DNA from: Pandoraea commovens
Lineage (GTDB): Bacteria; Pseudomonadota; Gammaproteobacteria; Burkholderiales; Burkholderiaceae
Direction: 5' to 3'
DNA length: 64,000 nucleotides
Assembly (NCBI RefSeq): GCF_902459615.1
Contig: NZ_CABPSA010000001.1
Coordinates: forward strand, 124,001 to 188,000
Positions within the stretch are counted from its first letter, which is position 1. The number at the start of each line of letters is the position of its first letter. A program made the position numbers and the translations under genes. Below the pieces are notes generated by a model. That model was not told the DNA's origin, did no database searches, and saw only the letters and a list, made by a program, of their open reading frames with translations. Of the stretch, positions 7,421 through 16,544 are shown piece after piece.

Positions 7421-8002
7421 ATGGCACGGTCCGCCTTGCAGTTCGACGATGCAACCTACGCTGCCTTGCTCGGCGCTGCACGCGATGCAGACGCCGCACA
7501 CCCCCACAACAACCCCGCCTTCCTCGATGCCTTTCTGGCGGATGCATGGAAAGCCGCGCGCCGGATCTACGGTGCGCAAACCTATCTGCGCTTCATGGCG
7601 CAGGCCGGTATCACGCGCCGCCCCAGCGCCGGCACCGTGCAAAAAGCCATCGTGCGTGCCCGCAGCATGTACGAAGTCCCGGTCATCCCGGCGTTCGGGG
7701 GAATTCCCGTCGCAGGGCAGTCCGTCTGGGCGCAGCAGCTCGAACAGAATCTGGCGCGCGCCATGACGCTGCTCGACGCGATGCCCGAAAGCCATAGCAC
7801 AGCCAGCGATGGTGTCACCGACGTGGCCGACGCCATGCGTCGCGTACAGCATCTGGAACGGGAAAATCTGGAGCTACGGGCGCGTCTGGCGCAAATGACG
7901 GTGACCGCCGCCTATGCCCGTGAGGCACTGGGCGAGACGCTCACGGTGTTCGCGCCGCATGCCGTGCAGCAGGCGAACAGCCTGGGTCGTCACGGAGTCT
8001 GA
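7421..8002 (+). CDS. Hypothetical protein with C-terminal coiled coil
   Basis: A 193-residue soluble protein I do not recognise. It starts at an ATG with GGAG 6 nt upstream. The N-terminal half is helical (FDDATYAALLGAARDADAAH, then FLADAWKAARRIYGAQTYLR) and contains a possible DNA-binding segment (GITRRPSAGTVQKAIVRAR). The C-terminal part (AMRRVQHLERENLELRARLA, about residues 137-157) is a strong coiled-coil candidate. Such an arrangement is seen in some KfrA-like DNA-binding proteins, but the similarity is only in layout. The last 13 bp overlap the 3' end of the convergent histidine-kinase gene. Confidence 0.6.
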   Translation: MARSALQFDDATYAALLGAARDADAAHPHNNPAFLDAFLADAWKAARRIYGAQTYLRFMAQAGITRRPSAGTVQKAIVRARSMYEVPVIPAFGGIPVAGQSVWAQQLEQNLARAMTLLDAMPESHSTASDGVTDVADAMRRVQHLERENLELRARLAQMTVTAAYAREALGETLTVFAPHAVQQANSLGRHGV

Positions 8003-9465
8003 CGCGCGAGTTGAGTCGATGTGGTGGCAGTGGAAGACGTGGTGGGTGGCGTACCGGCGGCACCCGCGTCTTCGCGATAGCTGACCGAAAAGCCGAACGC
8101 GTTGAAACCGTTCGCGCTGTGTGCCCACACCGTACCGCCGTGCATTTCCGCAATGGCCTTGACGATGGCCAGCCCAAGGCCGTGATTCTCACGGCTGTTG
8201 GTGCGCGACGCCTCCGCGCGGTAGAACCGGTCGAACAAATGCTTGAGCACGTCCGCCGGAATTTCCGCCCCCGGATTGACGACCTCGATGCGCACGTGAC
8301 GGGTACGGTTCGGTTCGACAGTGGCGGCGTCGGGGATCTCGGTGGTAATGCGCACGTCGATATTCGCACCCGGCGCGCAATGTTCTATGGCGTTCATCAC
8401 CAGATTGGCCAGCGCGCGCCCGAACAGCGCCTTGTTGACTTGCGCGAACGCGCTGCCATGCAAACGGGCCGTGACTTGCGCCTCTTCCAGCGGAAACTCC
8501 AGAAACTCCAGCGTGTGCGCCGCTTCGCTCGCCAGCGACACGACTGTGAGTCCCGTCGCGCGTTCGCCCTGATCGGCGCGCGAGAGGAACAGCATGTCGT
8601 TGATGATGGTGCGCATGCGACCGAGTTCTTCGAGGTTCGATTGCAGCAGTAAGCGCAGTTCCTCGGCCGGTCGGTCGCGCGTAAGGGCGACTTCCGTCTG
8701 CCCGATCAGGATGGTGACCGGCGTGCGCAACTCGTGGGCGACGTCGGCATTGAACGATTCCAGCCGTTCGTAGGCACCGTCGAGCCGGGCAAGCGCGCCG
8801 TTGAACGAATGAGCAAGATCGTCCAGTTCGACGGGCAGTGAGCGGGTCACGAGTCGTTGCGAGCGGTTGTCTGGCCGGATCTCGGACGCTTCGCGCGTGA
8901 GCCGAGTCAGCGGTGAGAGGCCCAGACGCGTCACCGAGTAGCTGAGCAGCAGCACGCCCAGCGCGCCCAATCCGGAGAGCGCAGCGAGACTCAGTCCGAA
9001 TGCGCGTAGCGTCTGCTCGTTGGGGGAATAACTGGCCGCGACTTGCAGTGTGACGGCCGGTCGCGCGCCGTAGGGCGGCAGGATTTCCCGAGTCGTCAGC
9101 ATGTCGTCGCCACCGCCGTCCGGGCTCAGGCGCACATAACCGTTGGACAGTCGTTTGACGAACATGCCGCTCACAGGCGTGCCGAACGTGTACCTTGGGT
9201 CGTCGCTGGAGACGGCGTACGTCGTGGTGCCGTCGCGCGGGGTCATGTCGCTCAGCTTTTCCCGCACGATCTGCCACTTCTCGGGTGTGGCGCCGTGATA
9301 CACGATGATGTGCGCGATCTGCGCGCGGTCGTCCAGCGACTCGCGCAGGTGCCGTTCCAGTTGAACGCGCAACACCAGATATAACGCCGCACCGACGAGC
9401 GCGAACACCGACAGCGCCACGACGGCGAACATGGCGGCAAGGCGGCGGGAGATCGAGTGTTTCAC
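7990..9465 (-). CDS. Sensor histidine kinase, CusS/heavy-metal-sensor type
   Basis: A 491-residue inner-membrane kinase and the last gene of the RND/two-component operon. From the GTG at 9465: TM1 about 11-33; periplasmic sensor about 35-154; TM2 about 155-177; HAMP about 178-230; dimerisation and phosphoacceptor domain with ADVAHELRTPVTI (His244); and a C-terminal ATPase domain with the G box HGLGLAIVKAIAEMHGG. It should phosphorylate the response regulator encoded 31 bp upstream. The periplasmic domain has no obvious His/Met-rich metal-binding cluster, so a metal ligand is not certain. No clear ribosome-binding site precedes the GTG; the frame extends upstream only through sequence antisense to nothing conserved. 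The 3' end overlaps a convergent gene by 13 bp. Confidence 0.88.
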   Translation of the reverse strand: MKHSISRRLAAMFAVVALSVFALVGAALYLVLRVQLERHLRESLDDRAQIAHIIVYHGATPEKWQIVREKLSDMTPRDGTTTYAVSSDDPRYTFGTPVSGMFVKRLSNGYVRLSPDGGGDDMLTTREILPPYGARPAVTLQVAASYSPNEQTLRAFGLSLAALSGLGALGVLLLSYSVTRLGLSPLTRLTREASEIRPDNRSQRLVTRSLPVELDDLAHSFNGALARLDGAYERLESFNADVAHELRTPVTILIGQTEVALTRDRPAEELRLLLQSNLEELGRMRTIINDMLFLSRADQGERATGLTVVSLASEAAHTLEFLEFPLEEAQVTARLHGSAFAQVNKALFGRALANLVMNAIEHCAPGANIDVRITTEIPDAATVEPNRTRHVRIEVVNPGAEIPADVLKHLFDRFYRAEASRTNSRENHGLGLAIVKAIAEMHGGTVWAHSANGFNAFGFSVSYREDAGAAGTPPTTSSTATTSTQLARQTP

Positions 9466-9496
9466 GGTGACGTCGCTGGCGTGGAGGGCGGGGCGC

Positions 9497-10171
9497 TCAG
9501 GCCTCGCGCACTTCCAGCACGTAGCCCATGCCGCGCACAGTGTGCAGCAGTTTGGTGGTGAAGGGGCCGTCGAGCTTGGCGCGCAGCCGTTTGATGGCAG
9601 TCTCCACCACGTTCGTATGGCTGTCGAAGTTGACGTCCCAGACCAGTTCGGTGATGGCGGTCTTCGAGAGAATGTCGCCCTGGCGGCGCGCAAGCACCGA
9701 CAACAGCTGGAACTCTTTCGCGGTGAGATCGAGCCGGTGCCCGTCGCGCGTCGCCCGGCGGCCGATCAGATCGACGAACAGGTCGCCCACCGAGATCAGC
9801 GTCGATTCCTGCACGCGGGTGCGACGGGCGAGTGCGTGCAGACGTTCGACCAGTTCGATGAACGAGAACGGCTTGGTGAGGTAGTCGTCCGCCCCTTCGC
9901 GCAGGCCACGCACCCGGTCGTTCACGTGGTCGCGGGCGGTGAGCATGATGACGGGCGTGGACTTGCGCTCGCGCAACGACCCGAGCACGGCAAAGCCGTC
10001 GCGCTTGGGCAACATGACGTCGAGCACGATGACGTCGTAATCGAACTCCAGCGCCAGGTGCGTGCCTTCCTCGCCGTCGAGCGCAACATCGACCACCCAG
10101 CCTTGCTCGGTCAGCCCCGAGCGCAGATAGTCCACTACCTTTTGTTCGTCTTCAACGATCAGCACTTTCAT
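9497..10171 (-). CDS. OmpR-family response regulator (CusR-like)
   Basis: A 224-residue two-component regulator. The receiver domain has the acidic pair in VEDE (residues 7-9), phosphoacceptor Asp51 in VIVLDVMLP, Thr78 and Lys100 (LTKPF). The C-terminal winged helix is typical of OmpR/PhoB proteins (LDLTAKEFQLLSVLARRQG, ending TVRGMGYVLEVREA). The overall sequence resembles CusR/CopR-type regulators, which usually control metal or drug efflux. It starts 9 bp after the stop of the outer-membrane-factor gene, so it is co-transcribed with the pump it presumably controls. Confidence 0.92.
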   Translation of the reverse strand: MKVLIVEDEQKVVDYLRSGLTEQGWVVDVALDGEEGTHLALEFDYDVIVLDVMLPKRDGFAVLGSLRERKSTPVIMLTARDHVNDRVRGLREGADDYLTKPFSFIELVERLHALARRTRVQESTLISVGDLFVDLIGRRATRDGHRLDLTAKEFQLLSVLARRQGDILSKTAITELVWDVNFDSHTNVVETAIKRLRAKLDGPFTTKLLHTVRGMGYVLEVREA

Positions 10172-10180
10172 GTCGTCACC

Positions 10181-11671
10181 TCATCTTTGCGCATTATACG
10201 AGTCAGAGGATGTCTCCGAGGGCTGCCATCCGCCGCCCAGTGCCTTGACCAGTGCCACCGACAGCACGAGTTGCTGCCCCCGGATCTGGACGTCCTGACG
10301 CTCGCTCGCCAGCGCGGCCTGCTGCGCCGTAATCACGCTGAGATAGGCCGTCAGCCCGCCCGAATACCGGTCGTTCGCCAGACTCAGCAGGCGCTCGGCA
10401 TCGACCACGGCCGCGTGCGATTCCTGCGCGGCGGCATTGAGGACCGACAGACCGGTCACGCCGTCCTGCACCTGCTGGAAGGCGGTGAGCACCGTCTGAC
10501 GGTAGTTCGCTTCCACGGCGCGATAGCCCGCGCTGGCGTAGTCGACACCCGCCTGACGGCGTCCGCCGTCGAAGACGACCTGCGACGCCAACGTGCCCAG
10601 CGTCCACAGCAGGCTGGGGGCAGACAGCAGGTTGGCGAACTCGGTGCTTTGCCAGCCGATGCCGGGATTCAGGGTCAGGCTGGGAAAGAAGGCCGCTTTC
10701 GCCACCCCGATCTGCGCGTTTGCCGCAGCCATGCTGCGCTCCGCCGACGCCACGTCCGGACGCCGTTGCAGCACATCGCTCGGCACGCCGAGCGGGATCT
10801 CGGGGAGCGTTGCAGGCAGCACACCTTCCGGAATGGAGAACGTCGGCGCGGGTACGCCCACGAGCGCCGCGATGGCGTGCTCGTACTGGTCGCGTTGCTG
10901 ATGCAGCAGGCGAGCCTGCACGCGCGTGGTGTCGAGTTGCGATTGCTGCTGAAGGACGTCCAGTCCCGAGACCGCACCGAGATCGTGCTGGGCGCTCACG
11001 TAATCGAGCGCCTTCTGCTGCAAGACGACCGACTGGTCCAGCACTTTGATCTCGGCGTCGATGGCGCGCAACTGGAAATAGGCCGTGGCGAGTTGCGTCG
11101 TGAGGACGAGTTGCGCATTTGCCAGATCGTCGCCCGCTTGCTCGGCGGACGCCTGCGCACCTTCGACCTGACGGCGAATACGGCCGAAAAGATCGGTGTC
11201 GTAGCTCACGCCCAGTCCCACCTGAACGTTGTTCTGCACGGTCGACATGCTGCTAGACGAGTAGCTCGTGACCGGGCGATTCGCCGAGATGCGCTGCCGT
11301 GCCAACCCAAACGAGGCATCGACTTCCGGCAGCCGCTGCGCCGAAATGCCGGACAGCGTCGCCTGTGCCTGATCGTAATGCGCGACGGCGGCGGCGAGCG
11401 TCTGGCTCTGTGCGAGGGCCTTGTCTTCGAGGGCGTCGAGCGCCGGTTCGTTGAAGGCTTTCCACCAGTCCGGCTGCATCGCAGCGCGCGACGGTTGCGC
11501 GACCTTCCAGTAGCCGTCCGTTTTCCATACGGGCGGGGTCGAGACTTCCGGGCGATGATAGTCCGGGCCTACGGCGCACGCGCTGAGCAGCGTGGCGACG
11601 GCGAGCAGCGTTGCGCTGAGCCGGATGCCGCTTCGGAGGTGACCCCGGCCGTCGTGATCCGTGCGGCTCAC
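10181..11671 (-). CDS. RND outer-membrane factor, NodT family lipoprotein
   Basis: A 496-residue TolC/OprM-like channel for the upstream RND pump. The signal ends at a lipobox (LLSACAVGPDY), so it is probably lipid-anchored. The family's conserved VGPDYHRPEV start, WWKAFNEPALDAL, and two OEP repeats with DTDLFGRIRRQVEGA and VASAERSMAAANAQIGVAKA are visible. The start is GTG at 11671, overlapping the TGA of the adaptor gene by 4 bp (GTGA), implying coupled translation. A much longer open frame reaches 12436, but that part only mirrors the adaptor gene. Confidence 0.9.
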   Translation of the reverse strand: MSRTDHDGRGHLRSGIRLSATLLAVATLLSACAVGPDYHRPEVSTPPVWKTDGYWKVAQPSRAAMQPDWWKAFNEPALDALEDKALAQSQTLAAAVAHYDQAQATLSGISAQRLPEVDASFGLARQRISANRPVTSYSSSSMSTVQNNVQVGLGVSYDTDLFGRIRRQVEGAQASAEQAGDDLANAQLVLTTQLATAYFQLRAIDAEIKVLDQSVVLQQKALDYVSAQHDLGAVSGLDVLQQQSQLDTTRVQARLLHQQRDQYEHAIAALVGVPAPTFSIPEGVLPATLPEIPLGVPSDVLQRRPDVASAERSMAAANAQIGVAKAAFFPSLTLNPGIGWQSTEFANLLSAPSLLWTLGTLASQVVFDGGRRQAGVDYASAGYRAVEANYRQTVLTAFQQVQDGVTGLSVLNAAAQESHAAVVDAERLLSLANDRYSGGLTAYLSVITAQQAALASERQDVQIRGQQLVLSVALVKALGGGWQPSETSSDSYNAQR

Positions 11672-12915
11672 GATTCGTCTCCCTGCGCCTTGGCTGCGGG
11701 TTTGCTGCCGCCTTTCGCGGGAAGCGCCTTGGCCTGCACGTGGTCGCCGTCGTCCACCGAATCGCTCGGATTGACGATCACGCGGTCGTTGGGCGACACG
11801 CCATCGGCCAGCTCCAGCGTTTGTCCGAGGTCCTGTGCGATCACGATCTTGTGCAGATGCACGACGCCCTGATCGTCCACCACCGCCACACGCGGGCCTT
11901 CGGCGCGAAACAGCAGCGCGTTGGCTGGCACGCTCAGATGCGGTTGCACGGCGCCGGGCAGCGCGAGTTGCACATACGCGCCGGGGCGCAACTTCCCGTC
12001 CGGATTCGGCAATGCGGCTTCGATCTGGAGCGAACGCGTCGCCACGTCGATGGCGCCGGACACGTGCGTGATCTTGCCCTGGAAGTGTTGTCCGGGCAGT
12101 TCGGCTTGTGTCACGACCACCGGCTGACCGACGGACACGCTCTGCGCATAGGCCTGCGGCACTTGCACGTAGACGCGCAGCGGGTCGGTCTGCGCCAGCG
12201 AGAACATCGCCCGTGCGCTGCCGCTGCCCGCCGCGATGAGATCGCCGACGTCCACATTGCGCTGCGTGATCACGCCGTCGAACGGGGCGACGATGCGCTT
12301 GAACGATTCGAGTTGCTGAAGTCGTTTGACGTTGGCGTCGGCCGCCGCGAGATTCGCCACGCCCTGGGTGTAGGTGCTCTGACGTTCGTCCAGTTCCTGC
12401 TGCGAGACGGCGTCGCGCTGACGCAGTTGCTGCCACCGGTCGAGCGACGACTTGGCCAGGCCGAGGCTGGCGTTGATCTGATTGCGCTGGGCGATGGCCT
12501 GCGCCAGTTCCTGATCGATTTCCGGCGTATCGAGGTCGGCGAGCAACTGGCCTTGTTTGACCTTCGCGCCGATGTCCACGTAACGATGCAGCAAGTAACC
12601 CGTCGCACGGGCGTAGATGGGCGACTCCACGGCGCCGCGCAGGGTTGCAGGCAACAGCGTTTCGCTGGCGGCGGTGGCCTGTGGCGTCACTACGCTCACG
12701 AATTGCTTGGCGTTCTGTGCCGTCACGCTGGCGACCGCACGGCGTTGCAGGAAGTTGGAGATGGTGGTGCGTGCTGCCCCTGCGACCAGCAGCAGGGCCA
12801 CGATGATCAGCACGATCTTCGCGCGACGGAACTCGCCGTGACGCGGGGGCAACTGCCGGCCGTCGGCGGGATCGTGCTCTGGAATGGCCAGTTCGGCGTG
12901 ATGTTTCTCGGTCAT
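11668..12915 (-). CDS. RND efflux periplasmic adaptor (membrane fusion protein)
   Basis: A 415-residue adaptor linking the inner-membrane pump to the outer-membrane channel. It has an N-terminal membrane anchor (KIVLIIVALLLVAGAARTTI, about residues 31-50), a lipoyl half-motif (ARATGYLLHRYVDIGAKVKQ), a helical hairpin with GLAKSSLDRWQQLRQRDAVS, the second lipoyl half (IVAPFDGVITQRNVDVGDLI) and beta-barrel domains. The C-terminus is Lys/Ala-rich. The ATG at 12915 is preferred; an in-frame TTG at 12924 would add three residues. It lies 56 bp after the permease stop and overlaps the next gene by 4 bp. Confidence 0.9.
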   Translation of the reverse strand: MTEKHHAELAIPEHDPADGRQLPPRHGEFRRAKIVLIIVALLLVAGAARTTISNFLQRRAVASVTAQNAKQFVSVVTPQATAASETLLPATLRGAVESPIYARATGYLLHRYVDIGAKVKQGQLLADLDTPEIDQELAQAIAQRNQINASLGLAKSSLDRWQQLRQRDAVSQQELDERQSTYTQGVANLAAADANVKRLQQLESFKRIVAPFDGVITQRNVDVGDLIAAGSGSARAMFSLAQTDPLRVYVQVPQAYAQSVSVGQPVVVTQAELPGQHFQGKITHVSGAIDVATRSLQIEAALPNPDGKLRPGAYVQLALPGAVQPHLSVPANALLFRAEGPRVAVVDDQGVVHLHKIVIAQDLGQTLELADGVSPNDRVIVNPSDSVDDGDHVQAKALPAKGGSKPAAKAQGDES

Positions 12916-12971
12916 GTCGTTCAACCCGTCAAATCTTGATATCTGGTGTGTGAAGTGTCGGTCGCCGTGCC

Positions 12972-15900
12972 TTACTGGCTGGCGTTATCGTCATTTGCGT
13001 TGTCATCACTACGGTCGCCATGCGCCGGCGTGGCGGTGTTCCCTGCGCGACGCGCCTTGCGGCGTACGAGTCGCGTGTGCACGCCTGCGAAAACCAGCGG
13101 CACGAAAAATAGCGTCGAGACCGTCGCGAACATCAGCCCGCCGATCACGGCACGGCCCAGCGGCGCGTTCTGTTCCGCGCCTTCGCCCAGACCGAGCGCC
13201 ATCGGCACCATGCCGATAATCATCGCGAGCGCCGTCATCAGCACCGGACGAATCCGGCTCGCCCCGGCTTCGAGCGCCGCCTTGAGCGGCGCCATGCCCG
13301 TTTCCATGCGTTGCCGCGCGAACGCCACCACGAGAATACTGTTTGCGGTCGCGACCCCCATGGTCATGATGGCCCCCGTGAGCGCGGGCACCGACAGGCG
13401 CGTGCCGGTGAGGAACAGCATCCAGACGATGCCGGCCAGTGCGGCGGGCAGGGCGCTCACGATGATGAGCGGATCGACCCACGACTGGAAATTCACCACG
13501 ATAAGCAGGTAGACGAGCACGATCGCCATGGCCACACCGATACCCAGTCCCATGTACGAACTTTGCATCGTGCTGACCTGGCCGCGCACCACGATCTGGC
13601 TGCCGCGCGGCAGATCCTTGCGGGCTTGTGCGACGAGCTTGTTGATGTCGCTCGCCACGCTGCCCAGATCCCGGCCTTCCACGCTCACGTAGAGGTCGAT
13701 GACCGGGCGAATGTTGTAGTGGCTGACCACGGCGAATTTCTGCGTCGGCTCCACCTGCACGAAGTTGGCGAGCAATTGCGGCTGGCCGTTGTTGCCCGTG
13801 CCCGCCACCGGCAGGCGCAACAGATCGTCGATGGAGCTGATGCGGTACTGCGGCGATTGCACCGAGAGGCTGTACTCCACGCCGTTCTGCTCGTTGAACC
13901 AGAAGCCGGGCGACGTCTGCGAGCTGCCCGAGAGCGAAATCAGCACGTTCTGGGCGACGGCATTGGCGTTCAGATTCAACTGCTGCAAGCGCGTGCGGTC
14001 CATGTTCAGATGGATCGTCGGCGCATTGACCCGTTGCTGAATATGGGTGTCGACCGTGCCCGGCACCTGACGCACCTGCTTGAGCAGCTTGGTCGCGACA
14101 TCGAAGTTCGCCAGTTGCTGATTGCCGCTGATCTGGATGTCGATGGCGGCGGGCAAACCGAAGTTGAGAATCTGCGTGACGATGTCCGCCGGTTGAAAGA
14201 AGAACTCCACGCCGGGGAAGCGCTGCGGCAGCAAGGCGCGCAGCTTATCGATGTACTCCGCGCTCGGACGATGGTCGGGCGTGAGTGCAATCTGGATCTC
14301 GCCGTCGAGCGTGCCGATCGTGCCCGAGTTGCTATACGAGAGGTTGATACCGCTGTACGGCAGGCCAAGGTTGTCGAGGATCGTTTCGAGTTCGTTGGCT
14401 GGCACGACCTCGCGCACGACCTTCTCGACCTGATCGGCCAGACGCGCCGTTTCTTCGATGCGTGTGCCCGTCGGTGCGCGCATGTGCATGCGGATGTTGC
14501 CCGCGTCGACCGATGGGAAGAAGTCGGCACCCAGCGCGAACACCAATCCCATCGACAGCACGCAGAACGTCAGGAAGCCCATCGCGAAGACGCGGCGGCG
14601 CACCAGCAGGGTGGACAGCACGACGATGTACGCCGCGCGCATGCGCTCGAAGCTGGCGTCGAAGCGCAGGTAGATGCGGCGGAACGCACCGGGCTTCGCG
14701 TTCGGATCCGTGGGATGGGCGTGGCCCATGAGCAGCATGGCGAGCGTGGGCACCAGCGTGCGCGAGAGCACATACGACGCGAGCATCGCGAACACCACTG
14801 CCTCGGCCAGCGGCACGAACAAGTAACGCGCCACGCCCGTCAGGAAGAACATCGGCACGAAGACGATACAGATACACAGTGTCGAGACGAGCGCGGGGAC
14901 CGCGATTTCCCCGGCACCGTCGAGAATCGCCTGATGCAGCGGTGTCCCCATGTGGAGGTGTCGCTCGATGTTCTCGATGGTGACGGTCGCATCGTCGACC
15001 AGAATCCCCACCGCGAGCGCCAGTCCGCCCAGCGTCATGATGTTGATGGTCTGCCCGAGGGCATGGAGGGCGAGCAGCGAGGACAGGATCGAGAGCGGAA
15101 TCGAGATGGCGATGATGCAGGTGCTGCGCCAGTTGCCGAGGAACAGCAGAATCATGGCCGCCGTGAGGGCGGCGGCGATCAGCGCCTCATGAATCACACC
15201 CTGCACGGCGGCCTTCACGAAGACCGACTGATCGAACAGCGCCGCGATGTGCAGGTCGGCGGGCAGGGCGGCGCGCGCCTCGGGCAGCAGCGCCTTCATG
15301 GCGTCGACGACGGACAGCGTAGACGCATCGCCCGTCTTCATGATCGACATCAGCACGCCGCGCTGGCCGTTCTGGCGCACGATGTTCGTCTGTGGGGAGA
15401 AGCCCGTGCGAACGTGGGCCACTTCACGCAGATAGGTCGTCGCTCCATTCACGGTGCGCACCGGAATGTTGTTCAGTCCCTCGACCGTTGGCGGCGAACC
15501 GTTCATGTCGACGGTGTACTCGCGGGGTCCGATCTTCGCCGTACCGGTCGGCAGGATCAGGTTCTGTGCGTTGACGGCCGCGACCACGTCCTGCGCTGTC
15601 AGGCCCTTGGCGAGCAGGGCACGCGAGTCGATGTCCACCGAGATCAATCGTGTCTTGCCGCCATACGGATATGGCACGGCGGCCCCCGGAATCGTCACCA
15701 GTTGCGGGCGCAGGAAGTTCAGTGCCGTATCGTTGAGCGCCGGTTCCGACAAGCTGGGGCTCGACAGGCCCAACTGCATCACCGGAATCGACGAGGCCGA
15801 ATAACTGATGACGAGAGGCGGCGTCGCGCCGGGCGGCATCTGTTTGACCTGCGCCTGCTCGACGGCAACGACTTGCGCGATGGCCGTCTGAATATTGGCT

Positions 15901-16196
15901 GTCGGTTGCAGGAAGATCTTGATGATGCCGATGCCCGGCAGCGATTGCGACTCGATATGCTCGATGTTGTTGACGGTGGTCGTCAGGCCGCGTTCGTTGC
16001 CGGAGATCATCCGGTCGGCGATGTCCTGTGCGGACAACCCGTTATAGGTCCAGATGATGCTGATGACGGGGATGTTGATTTCCGGCAGCACGTCGACGGG
16101 CGTGCGCAACAGCGCGAGCGGCGTGGCGAGCAGGATCAGAATGGCCATCACGATGAACGTGTATGGCCGTTTGAGCGCAACGTTGACAATCCACAT
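12972..16196 (-). CDS. RND efflux permease (HAE1/AcrB family)
   Basis: A 1074-residue proton-driven inner-membrane pump. It has the duplicated 12-TM layout with large periplasmic loops. The N-terminus is WIVNVALKRPYTFIVMAILI. The proton-relay pair is in AVGILVDDATVTIENIERH (TM4, two adjacent Asp). The second-half loop FFPSVDAGNIRMHMRAPTGT and the late helices MTMGVATANSILVVAFARQR are also family-like. Length is normal. It is the first gene of a five-gene minus-strand operon (permease, adaptor, outer-membrane factor, regulator, kinase). The substrate cannot be read from the sequence. It lacks the Met-triad features expected of a CusA metal pump, so the CusRS-like regulators may report drugs or envelope stress instead. 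Confidence 0.92.
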   Translation of the reverse strand: MWIVNVALKRPYTFIVMAILILLATPLALLRTPVDVLPEINIPVISIIWTYNGLSAQDIADRMISGNERGLTTTVNNIEHIESQSLPGIGIIKIFLQPTANIQTAIAQVVAVEQAQVKQMPPGATPPLVISYSASSIPVMQLGLSSPSLSEPALNDTALNFLRPQLVTIPGAAVPYPYGGKTRLISVDIDSRALLAKGLTAQDVVAAVNAQNLILPTGTAKIGPREYTVDMNGSPPTVEGLNNIPVRTVNGATTYLREVAHVRTGFSPQTNIVRQNGQRGVLMSIMKTGDASTLSVVDAMKALLPEARAALPADLHIAALFDQSVFVKAAVQGVIHEALIAAALTAAMILLFLGNWRSTCIIAISIPLSILSSLLALHALGQTINIMTLGGLALAVGILVDDATVTIENIERHLHMGTPLHQAILDGAGEIAVPALVSTLCICIVFVPMFFLTGVARYLFVPLAEAVVFAMLASYVLSRTLVPTLAMLLMGHAHPTDPNAKPGAFRRIYLRFDASFERMRAAYIVVLSTLLVRRRVFAMGFLTFCVLSMGLVFALGADFFPSVDAGNIRMHMRAPTGTRIEETARLADQVEKVVREVVPANELETILDNLGLPYSGINLSYSNSGTIGTLDGEIQIALTPDHRPSAEYIDKLRALLPQRFPGVEFFFQPADIVTQILNFGLPAAIDIQISGNQQLANFDVATKLLKQVRQVPGTVDTHIQQRVNAPTIHLNMDRTRLQQLNLNANAVAQNVLISLSGSSQTSPGFWFNEQNGVEYSLSVQSPQYRISSIDDLLRLPVAGTGNNGQPQLLANFVQVEPTQKFAVVSHYNIRPVIDLYVSVEGRDLGSVASDINKLVAQARKDLPRGSQIVVRGQVSTMQSSYMGLGIGVAMAIVLVYLLIVVNFQSWVDPLIIVSALPAALAGIVWMLFLTGTRLSVPALTGAIMTMGVATANSILVVAFARQRMETGMAPLKAALEAGASRIRPVLMTALAMIIGMVPMALGLGEGAEQNAPLGRAVIGGLMFATVSTLFFVPLVFAGVHTRLVRRKARRAGNTATPAHGDRSDDNANDDNASQ

Positions 16197-16544
16197 GATT
16201 CAGACGCGCTCGGGCGCAGTCACAGGCGTACGGACAAGGGCGGTGCCAACGGCGCGCACGCGGGCGCGCCACCGGTACCGGAAGGAACGCCGCCATGTTA
16301 TGGGCGCACCCCCAACGCCAAAATGGCGCGAATATGGCGAAATTGACAGAATTCGCGACGCCGCCCGGAAACCCCCGTCGCACAAGGCCCGACACACCGC
16401 CATATCGATGAGAGTGGCATATTACGGCGTGTTGCGTTATAAAGTTGTCACACTAAAAGTCGCCGTCCGATAGCCTGTGGTCCACCCGGGACCGGGCGTT
16501 GGCGGTCGACAGCGTCACGAACTCCAGTCCCACGCAGGAAAGCA
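16197..16544. other. Divergent promoter region (RND operon / DyP-encapsulin)
   Basis: A 348-bp gap between divergent operons. It must hold both promoters. I find no convincing palindrome or known regulator box; the AT-rich end near 16415-16460 is the likeliest promoter for the peroxidase operon. Confidence 0.4.

Noticed and set aside
9431-11872. A very long plus-strand open frame antisense to the efflux operon
   Set aside because: It mirrors conserved genes on the minus strand, has no recognisable domain and is rich in Arg/His as expected from high-GC antisense frames.
13311-16346. A 1011-codon plus-strand open frame opposite the RND permease
   Set aside because: The permease on the other strand is unmistakable; the antisense frame has no family features and no ribosome-binding site.
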